NCBI GenBank assembly: GCA_026119855.1
Contig: JAOWBW010000597.1
Span: 186,001-250,000, forward strand
Length of the DNA stretch: 64,000 nt
Source of the DNA: Campanula takesimana
Lineage: Eukaryota; Streptophyta; Magnoliopsida; Asterales; Campanulaceae
Reading direction: 5' to 3'
Shown here piece by piece: positions 1 through 9,925 of the stretch. How positions within the stretch are numbered: position 1 is the stretch's first letter; each line of letters begins with the position of its first letter. Below the pieces are notes generated by a model. It did no database searches and was not told where the DNA came from. It saw only the letters and a program-made list of their open reading frames with translations. A program made the translations under genes and the position numbers.

Positions 1-508
1 GAAACTCAATTTCCACGTTTAATCATAATAATCAATAGCCTTTTTCCACTATCATCCTCCGCTTATTCTTTTTGTGATTCAAAGAGCATAATAAATTTTG
101 GACATATTTGATAAGGAATAAAATCTTAGTCTAAGAAATGTACTTCCAAGCATGAAAAATTTCTTCACAAATCACTCTAAAAGAGTGACTTTAATTATCA
201 GTTCATACTTGTATCCCACAAATTCATTTGGTTATCTCAATATGCCCTTATTCAATGGTATTTATTCATGTCATATTAGCATTCAAACTCTTCTAATTGC
301 TTTTCAATATCATCCTACCTTCTTCTTCACAAATTTCTTAAGACGGAAAATTTAGAAGGAAAGAATTTTATAAAGGCACTACTTTATAACAATATTCTGA
401 GGGAACATTGAAGACCTTTCTTGTTTTTTTTACTAATGTCATTTTCACTCCTCTATTTTCAAATATTTAACTTGCTCGAGGACAAGCAAGATTCTAGTGT
501 GGGGGAGT
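1..508 (+). other. 3' internal non-coding end of Athila-like copy A, with polypurine tract
   Basis: This stretch aligns by eye with 44508-45024, the region just before the 3' LTR of Athila copy B. It holds no convincing gene. A short frame at 152-355 is open in both copies, but its product is unlike anything I know. Near its end is the hairpin CTTGCTCGAGGACAAGCAAG (471-490), then the polypurine tract GTGTGGGGGAG (497-507), then the LTR. The element begins outside the window, so its 5' part cannot be judged. Confidence 0.8.
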
Positions 509-1933
509 TGATAAATGACTATTTTATAGTCAATTAAGGTCTAAAAAGATAGTTTATTAGCTTTTATTCCACTTAAATTACCTATTTTCTACTCTTTATT
601 TGATATAATGCACTTGGAGAATGTTTTTATGATACAAGCAGGTTTTCAATACATTCTTGAGGAAAAAGGAAGCTAAGGCATCATCTTTGTGAAGGAGGAA
701 CGCTTGGCAAAGGAGGAAATAAGCTAGTCCATGAAAAGTCAAATTTCCAGTCAAAGCAGGGTCTGCTCGGCCGAGCAGTACCCTTGACTTGGCCGAGCAA
801 AACTAGTCCAGAAACAGTCTATTCGAAAAAAGCATTGCTCGGCCGAGCACTTTTCCTTGACTCGGCCGAGTGCCCCCTGAATCAGCAAAAAGATGCCTTT
901 TCAAATGGAGACTTCTCAAGGCATCCATCCGGGAAAAATTGCATCCTCTCCTCCAAGGCTTATATATAGAAGTAGAAATCAGTGTTTTAGCAATCTAGAA
1001 ACATTGTAAACTTACTATAGTGAAATTTGTACTCTCAAACATCAAATAATTCTCAGAATTTGTGAAAGATATTTATCATTTCTTGAACAAACTTCTGAGT
1101 TTCTCAAGCAATAATATCAAGAGGTTATTTTCAAGTCTTTGTCTCCATTTCAAGTTCAGAATAGGTATCTCTACTCTTTTATCTCATTTACATCTTATTC
1201 TTCTCTTTTTCACAAATGGCTTGTGAGTAATCCCCCTATTTCTTGGGGTTGGAAACTCAAACAAACACTTGTATTTACTAATATTCATGCTCTAAATTTA
1301 CTTTCTTCATCATAACCAATTATACTATATCAAACTTTAACGCCTACGACCATGATGACGTCCATGGCTTGTATGAATCTTAGTTAATCAAGGGAAGTAC
1401 TGATCGGAGAACCTTGATTAATGGACCCATATAGTCAGAACTAAGTTCATTACTCACGAGAGTAGTGTAATGGCTTAGGGATGCTCCTTGAGTGGAAAGT
1501 ATAATGATTTTCATAAAGAAAACTTAATGGATTCTTACTAATTATGGGCCATCGAGAGATAGGTCATAATTAGTATGAGAATACAAACGCTACTTGCTTG
1601 ATCGTGAGAAGTAGTGTAGGCCTAGCATACCATCCTTGTTTTAAAAAATGAAACTCTAAATCTAAAAAGAGCATGATTAATTGATGAATACAATGTTGTT
1701 TGTGTCCCAATCCCGAGGATTCCTTAACAATAAGAGTTTTCAATCTAAGCTATAGTTTTTATTATTATTTTCTAGTCGTGACAAACAATTTTGTACCCCC
1801 AATCATTCTCTTTTCTTTATTCTTTTATACAAAGCAAAAATACTTTTCTAAGTAAAGTTGTCCTCGTGGGAACGACTCGCTCTTGCACTATCTATACTAC
1901 AAAAACCCGTGCACTTGCGGAATAAACGTAACA
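509..1933 (+). repeat. 3' LTR of Athila-like copy A
   Basis: It runs from TGATAAATGAC to CGTAACA, 1425 bp, collinear with the two 1.42-kb LTRs at 36895 and 45025 but clearly more diverged from them than they are from each other. A TATA box (TATATATA) lies at 961-968. Four copies of a CTCGGCCGAG-type palindrome lie at 763-870, in two pairs upstream of it. At 1934 the sequence switches abruptly to minus-strand Tat reverse transcriptase, so this element is inserted in Tat-1. The matching TSD (expected near TAGCT) lies left of the window and cannot be checked. Confidence 0.9.
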
Positions 1934-2826
1934 TAGCTTAAAGATCGGCTCACACATGGAAGTGAGTTGGTGCACAAATCGACTGATGTATTGAAGTCTG
2001 CCCATGAAACCTTTGATTTCCTTCTGCATCTTTGGAGGAGGCATGTCAATGATTGCCTTGATCTTGGAGGGATCGGCTTCAATTCCCCTCTCAGTGACCA
2101 TATAACCGAGAACCTTTCCTCTGACGACCCCAAAAGTGCACTTTGCGGGATTGAGTCTCATGTTGTGTTGTCGAAGTCTTTCAAAGAATTTGCGAAGATC
2201 GATCAAATGTTGACGTTGGTTCCCTTCGAATGGATGATCATGTCGTCTACATAGACCTCGATCTCTTTATGAATCATGTCATGGAATAGATCCATAACAG
2301 CCCTCTGGTAGGTAGACCCAGTGTTCCTTAATCCGAACGGCATGACTGTGTAGCAGAAAGTGCCCCACGGTGTTGTGAAAGCGGTCTTGTGTTGATCCTC
2401 TTCAGACATGAGAATCTGATTGTAACGGGCAAAACCGTCCATAACTGAGCGGACTTCATAGTTGGCAGTCGAGTCGACGAGCATGTCGATGTTTGGTAGT
2501 GGAAAATCATCTTTCGGGGAAGCTTTGTTCAAATCCCGGAAGTCCACACAAACTCGAACCTTGCCGTTTGTCTTTCTGACTGTCACAATGTTGGCTAGCC
2601 CAGTCGGATACTCAATGACTTTGATGAAACCCACACTGAGGAGCTTTTCAATCTCTTCTTTGACTTGTAGAGACCATTCTGGCTTGATCTTTCTGAGCTT
2701 CTGCTTTACTGGCTTGGCGTCCTCTCTGATCGGAATTCTGTGCTCCGCGACCTTTCTGTCCAAACCCGGCATGTCTCTGTACGACCATGCGAATACATCC
2801 ACAAACTCTTTGAGCAGTGCAGTCAA
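1934..2826 (-). pseudogene. Tat-1 reverse transcriptase, frameshifted and truncated
   Basis: Frame 2826-2203 carries the N-terminal half of a Ty3/gypsy RT: the DFRDLNKASPKDDFPLP motif, the MPFGLRN motif and the catalytic YVDDMIIHSKG. Close to 2204 the frame shifts. The next frame (2206 down to 1934) continues with the thumb and connection region (CTFGVVRGKVLGYMV and FMGRLQYISRFVH). The match to the Tat-2 RT then stops at 1934 where the Athila LTR begins; the frame's last codons are LTR sequence. Catalytic aspartates are present. The frameshift and the insertion break the gene. Confidence 0.88.
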
Positions 2827-3352
2827 TCTGTCTTTATCTTCCCCTTGAAGAAGCTGCCAATCTTCGTTTCTTTCGGCTCTTCGTCGGTATCCAGATTAAC
2901 AACATGCAATTCCTCATCAGCCCCTGGACCATTTTCACCACGACAACGAACCTGTTGAGCTAGTTCATTTAGGTATGTTATGTTTTCGTGGTCTAATTCA
3001 TCATAATTTGAATCGTTATTAACTTGTTCATTAAGTTCATTATTAGTTAATTCATCATTTATGATGTTTGCAATCTCGGGGTACTCAGTCAATCTGTCTT
3101 TATCTTCCCCTTGAAGAAGCTGCCAATCTTCGTTTCTTTCGGCTCTTCGTCGGTATCCAGATTAACAACATGCAATTCCTCATCAACCCCTGGACCATTT
3201 TCACCAGAACAACGAACCTGTTGAGCTAGTTCATTTAGGTATGTTATGTTTTCGTGGTCTAATTCATCATAATTTGAATCGTTATTAACTTGTTCATTAA
3301 GTTCATTATTAGTTAATTCATCATTTATGATGTTTGCAATCTCGGGGTACTC
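2821..3352. repeat. 266-bp direct tandem duplication inside Tat-1 pol
   Basis: 2821-3086 and 3087-3352 are near-identical direct copies with only a few differences. Both encode the linker between protease and RT (NDELTNNELNEQ through FFKGKIKTD on the minus strand). Because 266 is not a multiple of three, the duplication itself throws the reading frame. Tat-2 carries a single copy here (20221-20486), so this arose in Tat-1 or its direct parent. The high identity suggests it is young. Confidence 0.92.
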
Positions 3353-3733
3353 AGAAATATCGAATTTTTCATTAGCAAAGAAAGGAAACACACGCTCGGC
3401 TATGGCCTCCATATCCTCTTGGGTGAGGGTATTAGAAACACTCTCGAACTCGAAAACAAGTGTGAGCCGCTCTTCCTTTGTTGATGTGCGGGGTATGCAA
3501 CCCATTTCTCGGACCAAAAATTCCTCGGATACCATGGGCCCCTTCGTAGAATACCAGTTGTTGATTGGCTCGGAGCTTGGCTGGATCTCGCTAATAGATG
3601 GACTCTCCGTTTCTGTGTTGTCGAAGATGGCGTTGACTTGATAATCGTCTATGATGGCAAATTCTTTGAACATGGAGGCTAGATCGGCCAGTCCTTCCCC
3701 CACAGTAATCTCTATCTCAGACTCTATAGTCAC
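3089..3733 (-). pseudogene. Tat-1 protease-RT linker region
   Basis: This open stretch of 214 codons lies between protease and RT. It matches 19840-20486 of Tat-2 (KKVTIESEIEITVGEGL, then QEDMEAIAERVFPFF, then an Asn/Glu-rich tail). I know no enzymatic domain here; in Tat elements this is an acidic linker of the polyprotein. Its last third is repeated by the adjoining tandem duplication. The 3734-3967 segment just upstream is coding in Tat-2 (PYRKTLNGYFVRQGE) but carries stops and shifts here. Confidence 0.75.
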
Positions 3734-3967
3734 TTTCTTGCCCCACCACTATCGGGGTGACATTGGAATAGGCTCCCTTTATTGTGTCGGAATTTCACAA
3801 TCAGTGAAGATCTTGGGACCGGGCTTTCTGACGCCCTTGTTATTAACCCATGGCTCTGGAAAGATCATGTATGGAACATCTTCCCCTTGGCGAACAAAAT
3901 AACCGTTCAGTGTGTTGCGGTAAGGCCTCAAGTTGGGGATTTCATATTGTCGACCTTTTTTGCGAGC

Positions 3968-5110
3968 TCAGATCTTTTGATTCTTGACCGCTTGCTCGTA
4001 TTTTAAGTCATCTTCGGTAGGCTCGTATCCCAAACCAAACTTGTTTATGACAAAAGGAACCTCTACGGGATGCAATGTTCCTTGTTGATGCTTCCCTAGA
4101 CCTAGACCGGGAAAGTGATTCATGTTCCTCATCATGCGGAGGATCTTAGGATTACTGAGGGTCCATTTCCCACTTCCCCCTTCTTTATTGATGGCGTTGA
4201 TGGAGACACCGGAGGGAGTGGAATCTTCTATCCCGTGTTGAACTTGGTGGACGGGTTGTCCCCTATTTCTGTGGATGGTGACATTCTCGGCCATGACAGT
4301 GACTATCTCATCCCCATTTCTGATCTTGACACACTGATGGAGAGTGGAGGGGACAGCATTGGAACTGTGGATCCATGGTCGGCCCAAAAGCAAGTTGAAT
4401 GAAGCAGGGACATCAAGTACTTGGAATGGGACGGACATGATCATGCTTCCAAATTCGATATCAACTTCTAGCATTCCCATGACTGTACGGGCAGTGCTGT
4501 CGTACCCTCTAATAACTTGGGCGGAGGGTTGTAAATCGGAGCTTTTGAGCCCCAGTATGCCCATGACTCGGCTAGGCATTAAGTTGAGTGCAGAACCACC
4601 GTCTACTAGAACTCTTGAGATGGGTCTCCCCCTTGCCCTTACTTTGAGGTAGATGGCTTCATTGTGTTCGGACCCAAATGGCGGGAGGTCCATATCAGCA
4701 AAAGTGATTACATTGCCGAAGTGAATGTGACCTATCATTGCTGTGAGGTCCTCAGGAGTCGTGTCGGGAGAGACTGATGTGTCATCCAAGTTCTTGATGA
4801 CGAGGTCTCGGTGTTTCTTTGATGATGCAATAAGGTCCCAGATGGATATGTTGGCTTGCGTCTTCTTGAGTTGTGTTAACAAAGGATCTTCGGGTACGCC
4901 GCGTGCTTGCGATCTTTGAGAAGAGGTGTTGGTTGCTGCGGTATTGGGAAGGATTGTGCTTGTTGTTACTCGGCCACTGCGAGTGAGCACGTTCACAGTC
5001 CCGTGTAGCCTCTTCTTCCTATTCTCTAAGACTTCCCTCATAATCTCATCATAAGTCACAACATAACAAGAATTATCAAGTTTATTCATATCATCGGAGC
5101 CCTCATTCAC
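3968..5110 (-). CDS. Tat-1 aspartic protease region of the polyprotein
   Basis: This 380-codon open frame follows gag. Around residue 167 it has VLVDGGSALNLMP, the retropepsin active site, which here is DGG rather than DTG or DSG as is usual in Tat polyproteins. Further on come LLGRPWIHSS, the second protease signature, and near residue 340 a glycine-rich FPGLGLGKHQQG, similar to a G-patch. Retropepsin cleaves the gag-pol polyprotein during particle maturation. The frame is separated from gag by a frameshift near 5310 and closes at 3968 where Tat-2 stays open. It is therefore a fragment of a former continuous frame, not an independent gene. Confidence 0.85.
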   Translation of the reverse strand: MNEGSDDMNKLDNSCYVVTYDEIMREVLENRKKRLHGTVNVLTRSGRVTTSTILPNTAATNTSSQRSQARGVPEDPLLTQLKKTQANISIWDLIASSKKHRDLVIKNLDDTSVSPDTTPEDLTAMIGHIHFGNVITFADMDLPPFGSEHNEAIYLKVRARGRPISRVLVDGGSALNLMPSRVMGILGLKSSDLQPSAQVIRGYDSTARTVMGMLEVDIEFGSMIMSVPFQVLDVPASFNLLLGRPWIHSSNAVPSTLHQCVKIRNGDEIVTVMAENVTIHRNRGQPVHQVQHGIEDSTPSGVSINAINKEGGSGKWTLSNPKILRMMRNMNHFPGLGLGKHQQGTLHPVEVPFVINKFGLGYEPTEDDLKYEQAVKNQKI

Positions 5111-5308
5111 AATTGGGATCGAATGAGTGGTTCCTTCAAACTCTCCTACCTCTATTACATTGACACCACCCTTATTAGGGATTATGAATTCCTTCTTGTC
5201 TATGAGGTCTTGGATGGTGTTGCGGATGGAGAAGCAATCCTCGGTGAGGTGACCGGTGCATTGATGGTAGTCACACCATTTGTGGTGGGTATGATTAGGA
5301 CGGAGCGG

Positions 5309-6481
5309 TTATGGTTGCTTGTACCCTTGAAGAGGAGTGATTTGTCGCTTGGCCTTTAGAGCTTCGTAGGCCTCGGTGATGGTCATGCCATTGAGAGGAG
5401 TGTAGACGCGGTCCTTTTGGAACCGCTTGCCTTGTGGTGGAGGGACCTTCTTGTAATTCCCCTTGTCGGTAGTAACGGCATTGACAGAAGCCTCTTTGTT
5501 TGAATTAAAGGCGGCCTTGTAACGATAGGTAGGAGTGGCCTTCTTAATCTCCTTGAGCAAGTCATCCATGCGTACCCCTGCCTCATACATTTGGGAGAAG
5601 TCGGAGTAGCAAGCCCCACTTAGGTGGGTGCGGAGATCAATCTTGAGACACTTGAGAAAGATGTCCATTTGCTCTTTTGTGTTTGGCCTCTCAACAATTT
5701 CAGAGAGCTTGTCATTCCATCTCCTTGTGAAGTCAATGAATGACTCTTTGTCTCTTTGGGGGGTGTTCTCGAGCTCTTTCCTTGTGGGCCGGTGAGTGGT
5801 GTTTCCTTGATATTGATTTTTGAAGGCAAGCATAGCGGTATCCCAATCAAGACGGACAGTGAGCGGGAGAGTTGCATACCAATCCTTTGCCGCCCCCTCG
5901 AGGGTGAGAGGAAAGCATTGAGCCATAACTTTTGGGGAGACCTTCTTCGGAATCATAGCCCAAATGTAAGTCTCGATATGAGCCATCGGGCATGAGTTGC
6001 CCTTAAACTTGCTAATGTCGGGCATCTTGAATTTGTCAGGGAGAGCGGCCATCGTGCTCATGAGGATGGATGACTGATAAAGGCTTGTGTTGGAGCCTTT
6101 TCCCATGTTGAGGCCGTCAAATTTCTGATCAATGTAGGCCATGATGGAATCGACCATTTTAGGATCGTTGTTGTCGGTGCTTGGTCCCCCCACTTTTTTG
6201 GTACGGGCACTGACATATGGGCTTTCAAACAAACCCTCGGTCCACTCGGATTCCTCATTGTCATTAACCCCCTTGTTCTTGGAGAGCTTGAGGAGCTTGG
6301 CTTTCAATTGGTCAACCTCGGCCTCGTGGGCCTCCCTTTGACTGTCGACATGAGCTTGCCACAAGGCTTCTTTGGTTAGAGCCTCGTTGTGGAGAGTGGC
6401 GACTTGTTGTTGAAGAGTTTGGACCATGGCAGAGAGTTGCTCGAGAGTCATGGCGTTGTTGGTGATGGAGTCGCCGGCCAT
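5309..6481 (-). CDS. Tat-1 gag (capsid) open frame
   Basis: The product starts at the ATG at 6481 (MAGDSITNN), the same start as in Tat-2. It has an N-terminal coiled-coil-like stretch (residues about 10-70, LEQLSAMVQTLQQQVATL) and then the retrotransposon gag/capsid domain (about 165-300, including EGAAKDWYATLP and FIDFTRRWNDKL). Gag packages element RNA into virus-like particles in the cytoplasm. The frame ends early at 5309. The following 200 bp still encode, in a shifted frame, the C-terminal knuckle-like segment (YHQCTGHLTEDC), so the end is a frameshift. Length is 390 codons. Confidence 0.88.
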   Translation of the reverse strand: MAGDSITNNAMTLEQLSAMVQTLQQQVATLHNEALTKEALWQAHVDSQREAHEAEVDQLKAKLLKLSKNKGVNDNEESEWTEGLFESPYVSARTKKVGGPSTDNNDPKMVDSIMAYIDQKFDGLNMGKGSNTSLYQSSILMSTMAALPDKFKMPDISKFKGNSCPMAHIETYIWAMIPKKVSPKVMAQCFPLTLEGAAKDWYATLPLTVRLDWDTAMLAFKNQYQGNTTHRPTRKELENTPQRDKESFIDFTRRWNDKLSEIVERPNTKEQMDIFLKCLKIDLRTHLSGACYSDFSQMYEAGVRMDDLLKEIKKATPTYRYKAAFNSNKEASVNAVTTDKGNYKKVPPPQGKRFQKDRVYTPLNGMTITEAYEALKAKRQITPLQGYKQP

Positions 6482-7796
6482 TGATGATGCAGAAGCTGTT
6501 GGAGTGATCGGTTCACGAACAAGCCGGTTGTATGAATTCCTGTAGATGCGGAGAGTACCAATCGGACCTATAATTGGAGAAGTATCCCTTGTCAGTCTCG
6601 GTTCACACTTTCAGTCCATGAAGAGGTTGAGAACACACAGTTGGGCACACGACTCGAACCACATAAGAAAAAGACTCTTTTTTTATTTTATAAGTCGGAG
6701 GGAATGGGTCCCTTTTGGGGTTTCTAAGAAGATAATGGAATCGTCACACTAGTATATAGACCATCTCGCGGTCCCATATACTCATCGGATTCCATCGCGT
6801 TTGTGAATCCTACATGTGTCGGGATTAAACTAAATTAATGTAGTAAAGCATACATGCGGGGACGGATTTTTTATTTTCATCCAAAATAACCACTTTTGGG
6901 GACGGATTTTTATTGCGTCCGTTTCAACAAGTTGGTATGTATGATTTGAAAACATTAGTTTAGGGAAATCTCGGTACATGGAAACCGACTTGGTCACGGA
7001 GTGTTAGACCCTAACTAGAATTGTGTGGTTTGTGCTCGGCTAAAGAGAGGCTTAAAGGTCACCCCCGGCATGTAGTCATGAACTACGCCACGGGCTGAGG
7101 TTTACCGCTTCGAAAGAGCCAAGGTCGAGTGGAGCTTGAAACTTTCTAGGACGGGCCTCGACGGGTTTGGGGTTGGACTTGTGCGACTCAATAGTGAGCA
7201 ATTTATAGGAGTAATGTGCATGTAGTGTGAGGTCTATCATGTGACAAAATTTTATTTTTATTTTTTTTTGAAAGAAAAGATAAAAAAAACACATAAGCAC
7301 GTAAATTACAACTCCCGAATCACCCGTGTGACCGGTAAATAAACACAAAGTTAAACAGTCCAAAGGTTCAATTCTGTTCTTATGCAGGCAACTGCGCCCA
7401 CACCCCACTGTTCTGTTCAGTCACTGAAACCTGTTCTTGCCCTGGAAATTGGCCCAGAAGCGTGCGCCTCGGGCTGGTGTTGTGGATAGCGCGCGCCTGG
7501 CGCATTGTATCTGGGAGGCGCCCGCTTCTGGGCTAACCTGTCAGATTTTCAGAAACTTATGGACTCAGGGGATTGCCCTGGTCCTGATTGTGTGATGAAA
7601 CCCCTGCAATGTTTGTTGGCACGAAATAATAGGAAGAATAGGAAGAACACATGGAAGGCGGGCGATTCTGGAATTTGACGCGGGACGCGCGCGCTTTGGA
7701 CCATGAAGGTCCGAGGCGCGTGCTTCCCATATCAATTTCCAGAATGCCCAAAAAAGTGAATTATGAACAGAAACACAAATTTAACCCTCAAGCAGT
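6482..7796 (-). other. Tat-1 5' leader between LTR and gag
   Basis: This 1.3-kb untranslated leader matches the Tat-2 leader (15833-17110) in parts. It contains two clusters of the CG-rich 12-mer that also marks the LTR: 7456-7541 (GCGTGCGCCTC, GCGCGCGCCTGG, GGCGCCCGC) and 7659-7732. No coding potential shared with Tat-2 was seen before gag. Confidence 0.75.
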
Positions 7797-7814
7797 CCCC
7801 AGCGGAGTCGCCAC
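7797..7814 (-). promoter_or_regulatory. Primer-binding site of Tat-1 (tRNA-Arg type)
   Basis: On the minus strand TGGCGACTCCGCTGGGG follows the LTR end after one base. It is the same as the sites of Tat-2 and the non-autonomous element. Tat/Ogre elements are known to prime from tRNA-Arg, and I infer the same here. Confidence 0.8.
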
Positions 7815-8771
7815 TGTAGATACCCCGGGGGCGGAGGCCGGGGCTTTAGGCCAGAGCGCGCGAGCTCGTCCTAGGATGTCTAATTGTGTTTTAGAGTCGC
7901 CACCCACGTTTTTGAGGAACGTAAGAAAACCTAATGTTTATGAGCCTAAGTTTAATTTACGAAAACAGAGATTCTTTGGGATGAGGGGTTCGGGGGTTAG
8001 GTTACGAAATGGGAAGTACTTAAACACCCATTTCGCCCGAGAAAAGTCGGTCTTGTTTGTTCATAATTCACTTTAAATATAAATGTGTTCTTCCTATTTG
8101 AATGATGATAAAAAAGGGGTTTTAAAGTTTAAAATGTAGGGAGATGACTCCTAGGCCAATTCAATGTTATGAAAGGACCATTGGTGTCATGTCCCAAGTG
8201 GTTTTTGGGTGATTGCACATTTGATTGAAGAAGAAGAAGAAGAAAGTTTAAGACATTTACCTATAGTATCCTCCAAAGAGAACACTTCTTAAGGTCTTTA
8301 GTTGAAAAAGGTCTAAAAGAAGTCCCAAGGAAAAGTCTAGAAAAGAAGTGAGAAAAAGGTCCCTCCCAATGATGGATTGGAGGGGTTTTTATAGTTGAAA
8401 GAGGGGAGTTTTTGGAGCCAAACAGAGTCTCCAAGAAATCTTTCCCGGGCAAAATCATGTATAATGAGCAAGGGAGAGATTCTTGGGCAGAATCTGTAAC
8501 TGACACACCCCAGAAGCGCGCGCATCCCACCTAGGCGGTGGAAGGCGCGCGCGTCTTTCCTCAAGAGGCGGAGGCGCGCGACTCTGAAAAGAAATTTTTG
8601 ACAGAATGGACTAGAAAGTTAGAAATGTTATTCAGTTTAGTCCCGGGACTTAACGGAGTCCGTCTGGAACTTAACCAAAGTAACAGAAACTAACAGAAAA
8701 CACTTAAAAGAGGGAGAAACACAAAATCAAGTGTGTAATCGGGGTGAGCGGTCTAAGGCGGGGTGTCTACA
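7815..8771 (-). repeat. 5' LTR of Tat-1
   Basis: On the plus strand it runs TGTAGATACCCCGG to CGGGGTGTCTACA, 957 bp; on the minus strand it starts TGTAGACACCCCG like the Tat-2 LTRs. A TATA box lies at 8386-8393 (minus strand CTATAAAAAC). Three CG-rich 12-mers lie at 8513-8585, about 120 bp upstream of it. The stretch after the TATA box corresponds to the Tat-2 LTR, including the inverse of TCGGGCGAGATGGG. Confidence 0.9.
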
Positions 8772-9014
8772 GGAGGTAGTGGGAAGACGTACGTGTGGAG
8801 AACTTTATCAACAAACTTACGTTTAGAGGGGTCGCATTGTTTTTAATGTCACGTCAAGTGGTATCGCATCCTTACTACTACCCGGTGGACGGACTGCGCA
8901 TTCAAGATTTGCAATCCCATTCAATTTGAATGAGGACTTTGTATGCAATATCACCCAAGGTAGTAATTTAGATGAGTTAATTGTCAAATCAAGTCTTATC
9001 ATTTGGGATGAAGC
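8772..9014 (+). pseudogene. Helitron-type (PIF1-like) helicase fragment
   Basis: Translated on the plus strand it begins with a Walker A motif GGSGKTYVWRTLS. After a one-base frameshift near 8844 it continues with SSGIASLLLPGGRTAHSRF and ends with a Walker B motif LIIWDEA. This order is typical of the PIF1-family helicase domain of plant Helitron RepHel proteins. Only about 80 codons survive. The left side is cut by the Tat-1 LTR and the right side, inside the codon after DEA, by the copia-Y LTR. A cellular PIF1 gene is possible, but the wording fits Helitrons better. Confidence 0.82.
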
Positions 9015-9925
9015 TGTTAGGTTTCGTGCAATCATGCGTAACGGAAGACATTACATGAAGAAACCCAAAGCCTAGATCCGCTACGATCAATAATTCATAA
9101 TATGTAAGATGAAAGAAACTAACGCTTGTAGATCGAAATATGAAACCTTGGATTTAGATGCTAAGAAGAGCACCCTCTACCGGTGATCTACACGTCGAGC
9201 GAATTCAAGAACTCTTCTTGACTTGACTGATAGGTCCTTTGGATTGAAAAACTTGATGAAGAACGATTCTTCAATTCCTCCCTTTGATTATTATGGTTTG
9301 ATGATTGAGAATAATCAAACCTAATAACCCTAGTATAATATATGTATTTTCTCTCTCCAAGAAATAGTTTATGATTCACAAATCAATGTTATGGGACTAA
9401 ATCCCGGTTGTATATATTATATACTAGAGGTTTCCAAGATTCTTTAGGGTTTAGGAGTTCTTGTCCAACAAGAAAAATCCTAAAATAAACTGCAATGCGG
9501 CGCACCAGCCGTACGGCTCCAAGACAGCCGTATGGCTCTCTAGGAGTCGTATGGTTCCTAGTCCGTACTGCCTCGTTTTTCGCTCCTTTTAATTATCCGA
9601 TCTGTGTGTGTGACCCAATCGGATTATACTAAGTTGGCAACGAGTCCGAACCATTCAGAACCTGTAAGTCATAAGCGGACTCTAGCAAGCCATTATGACT
9701 ACCCAATTAAGATAACTTTGAAATCCAAAGTTTCCTAAATAGAACATAACACAATATCTTTGTTACACGATGTATATTGAACGTAAGCAATGGTCAATGG
9801 TAAACTTATTTTGTTCAATGCTTTCTCGATCCCGAAAGTATTGATAATCCAAATGACATTGATCCAATCAATTCATTTGAGCATGGCAATGCATTTCATC
9901 AATACCATTCATCGAGTGGCCAAAG
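9015..9925 (-). repeat. Copia family-Y LTR, 3' portion (minus strand)
   Basis: Its reverse complement aligns with 56840-57883, the family-Y LTR at the right of the window. Shared stretches include TGTTAGGTTTCG (the LTR end), GTTGCCAACTTAGTATAATCC and CAATGTCATTTGGATTATCAA. The LTR end at 9015 abuts the helicase. At 9926 it is interrupted by the chromovirus LTR, so its 5' end is not visible. A TATA-like stretch lies near 9410-9424, with a cluster of CCGTACGGCT-type palindromes at 9495-9570 upstream of it on the minus strand. Confidence 0.82.

Larger units (their letters stand above)
1934..8771 (-). mobile_element. Tat-lineage Ty3/gypsy retrotransposon Tat-1 (5' part, minus strand)
   Basis: Read on the minus strand the order is 5' LTR (8771-7815), primer-binding site, leader, gag, protease, linker and reverse transcriptase. 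The RT is cut at 1933/1934 by Athila copy A. It is a sister of Tat-2: gag, protease and RT align throughout. The rest (RNase H, integrase, 3' LTR) must lie left of the window. The right flank, starting GGAGG at 8772, is the helicase scrap. Frameshifts and a 266-bp duplication show the copy is not functional. Confidence 0.88.

Noticed and set aside
152..355. Small frame in Athila copy A, matched at 44650-44850 in copy B, possible env remnant
   Set aside because: The two products differ at many residues, the flanks are non-coding and no envelope feature is seen; similarity is explained by shared non-coding DNA.
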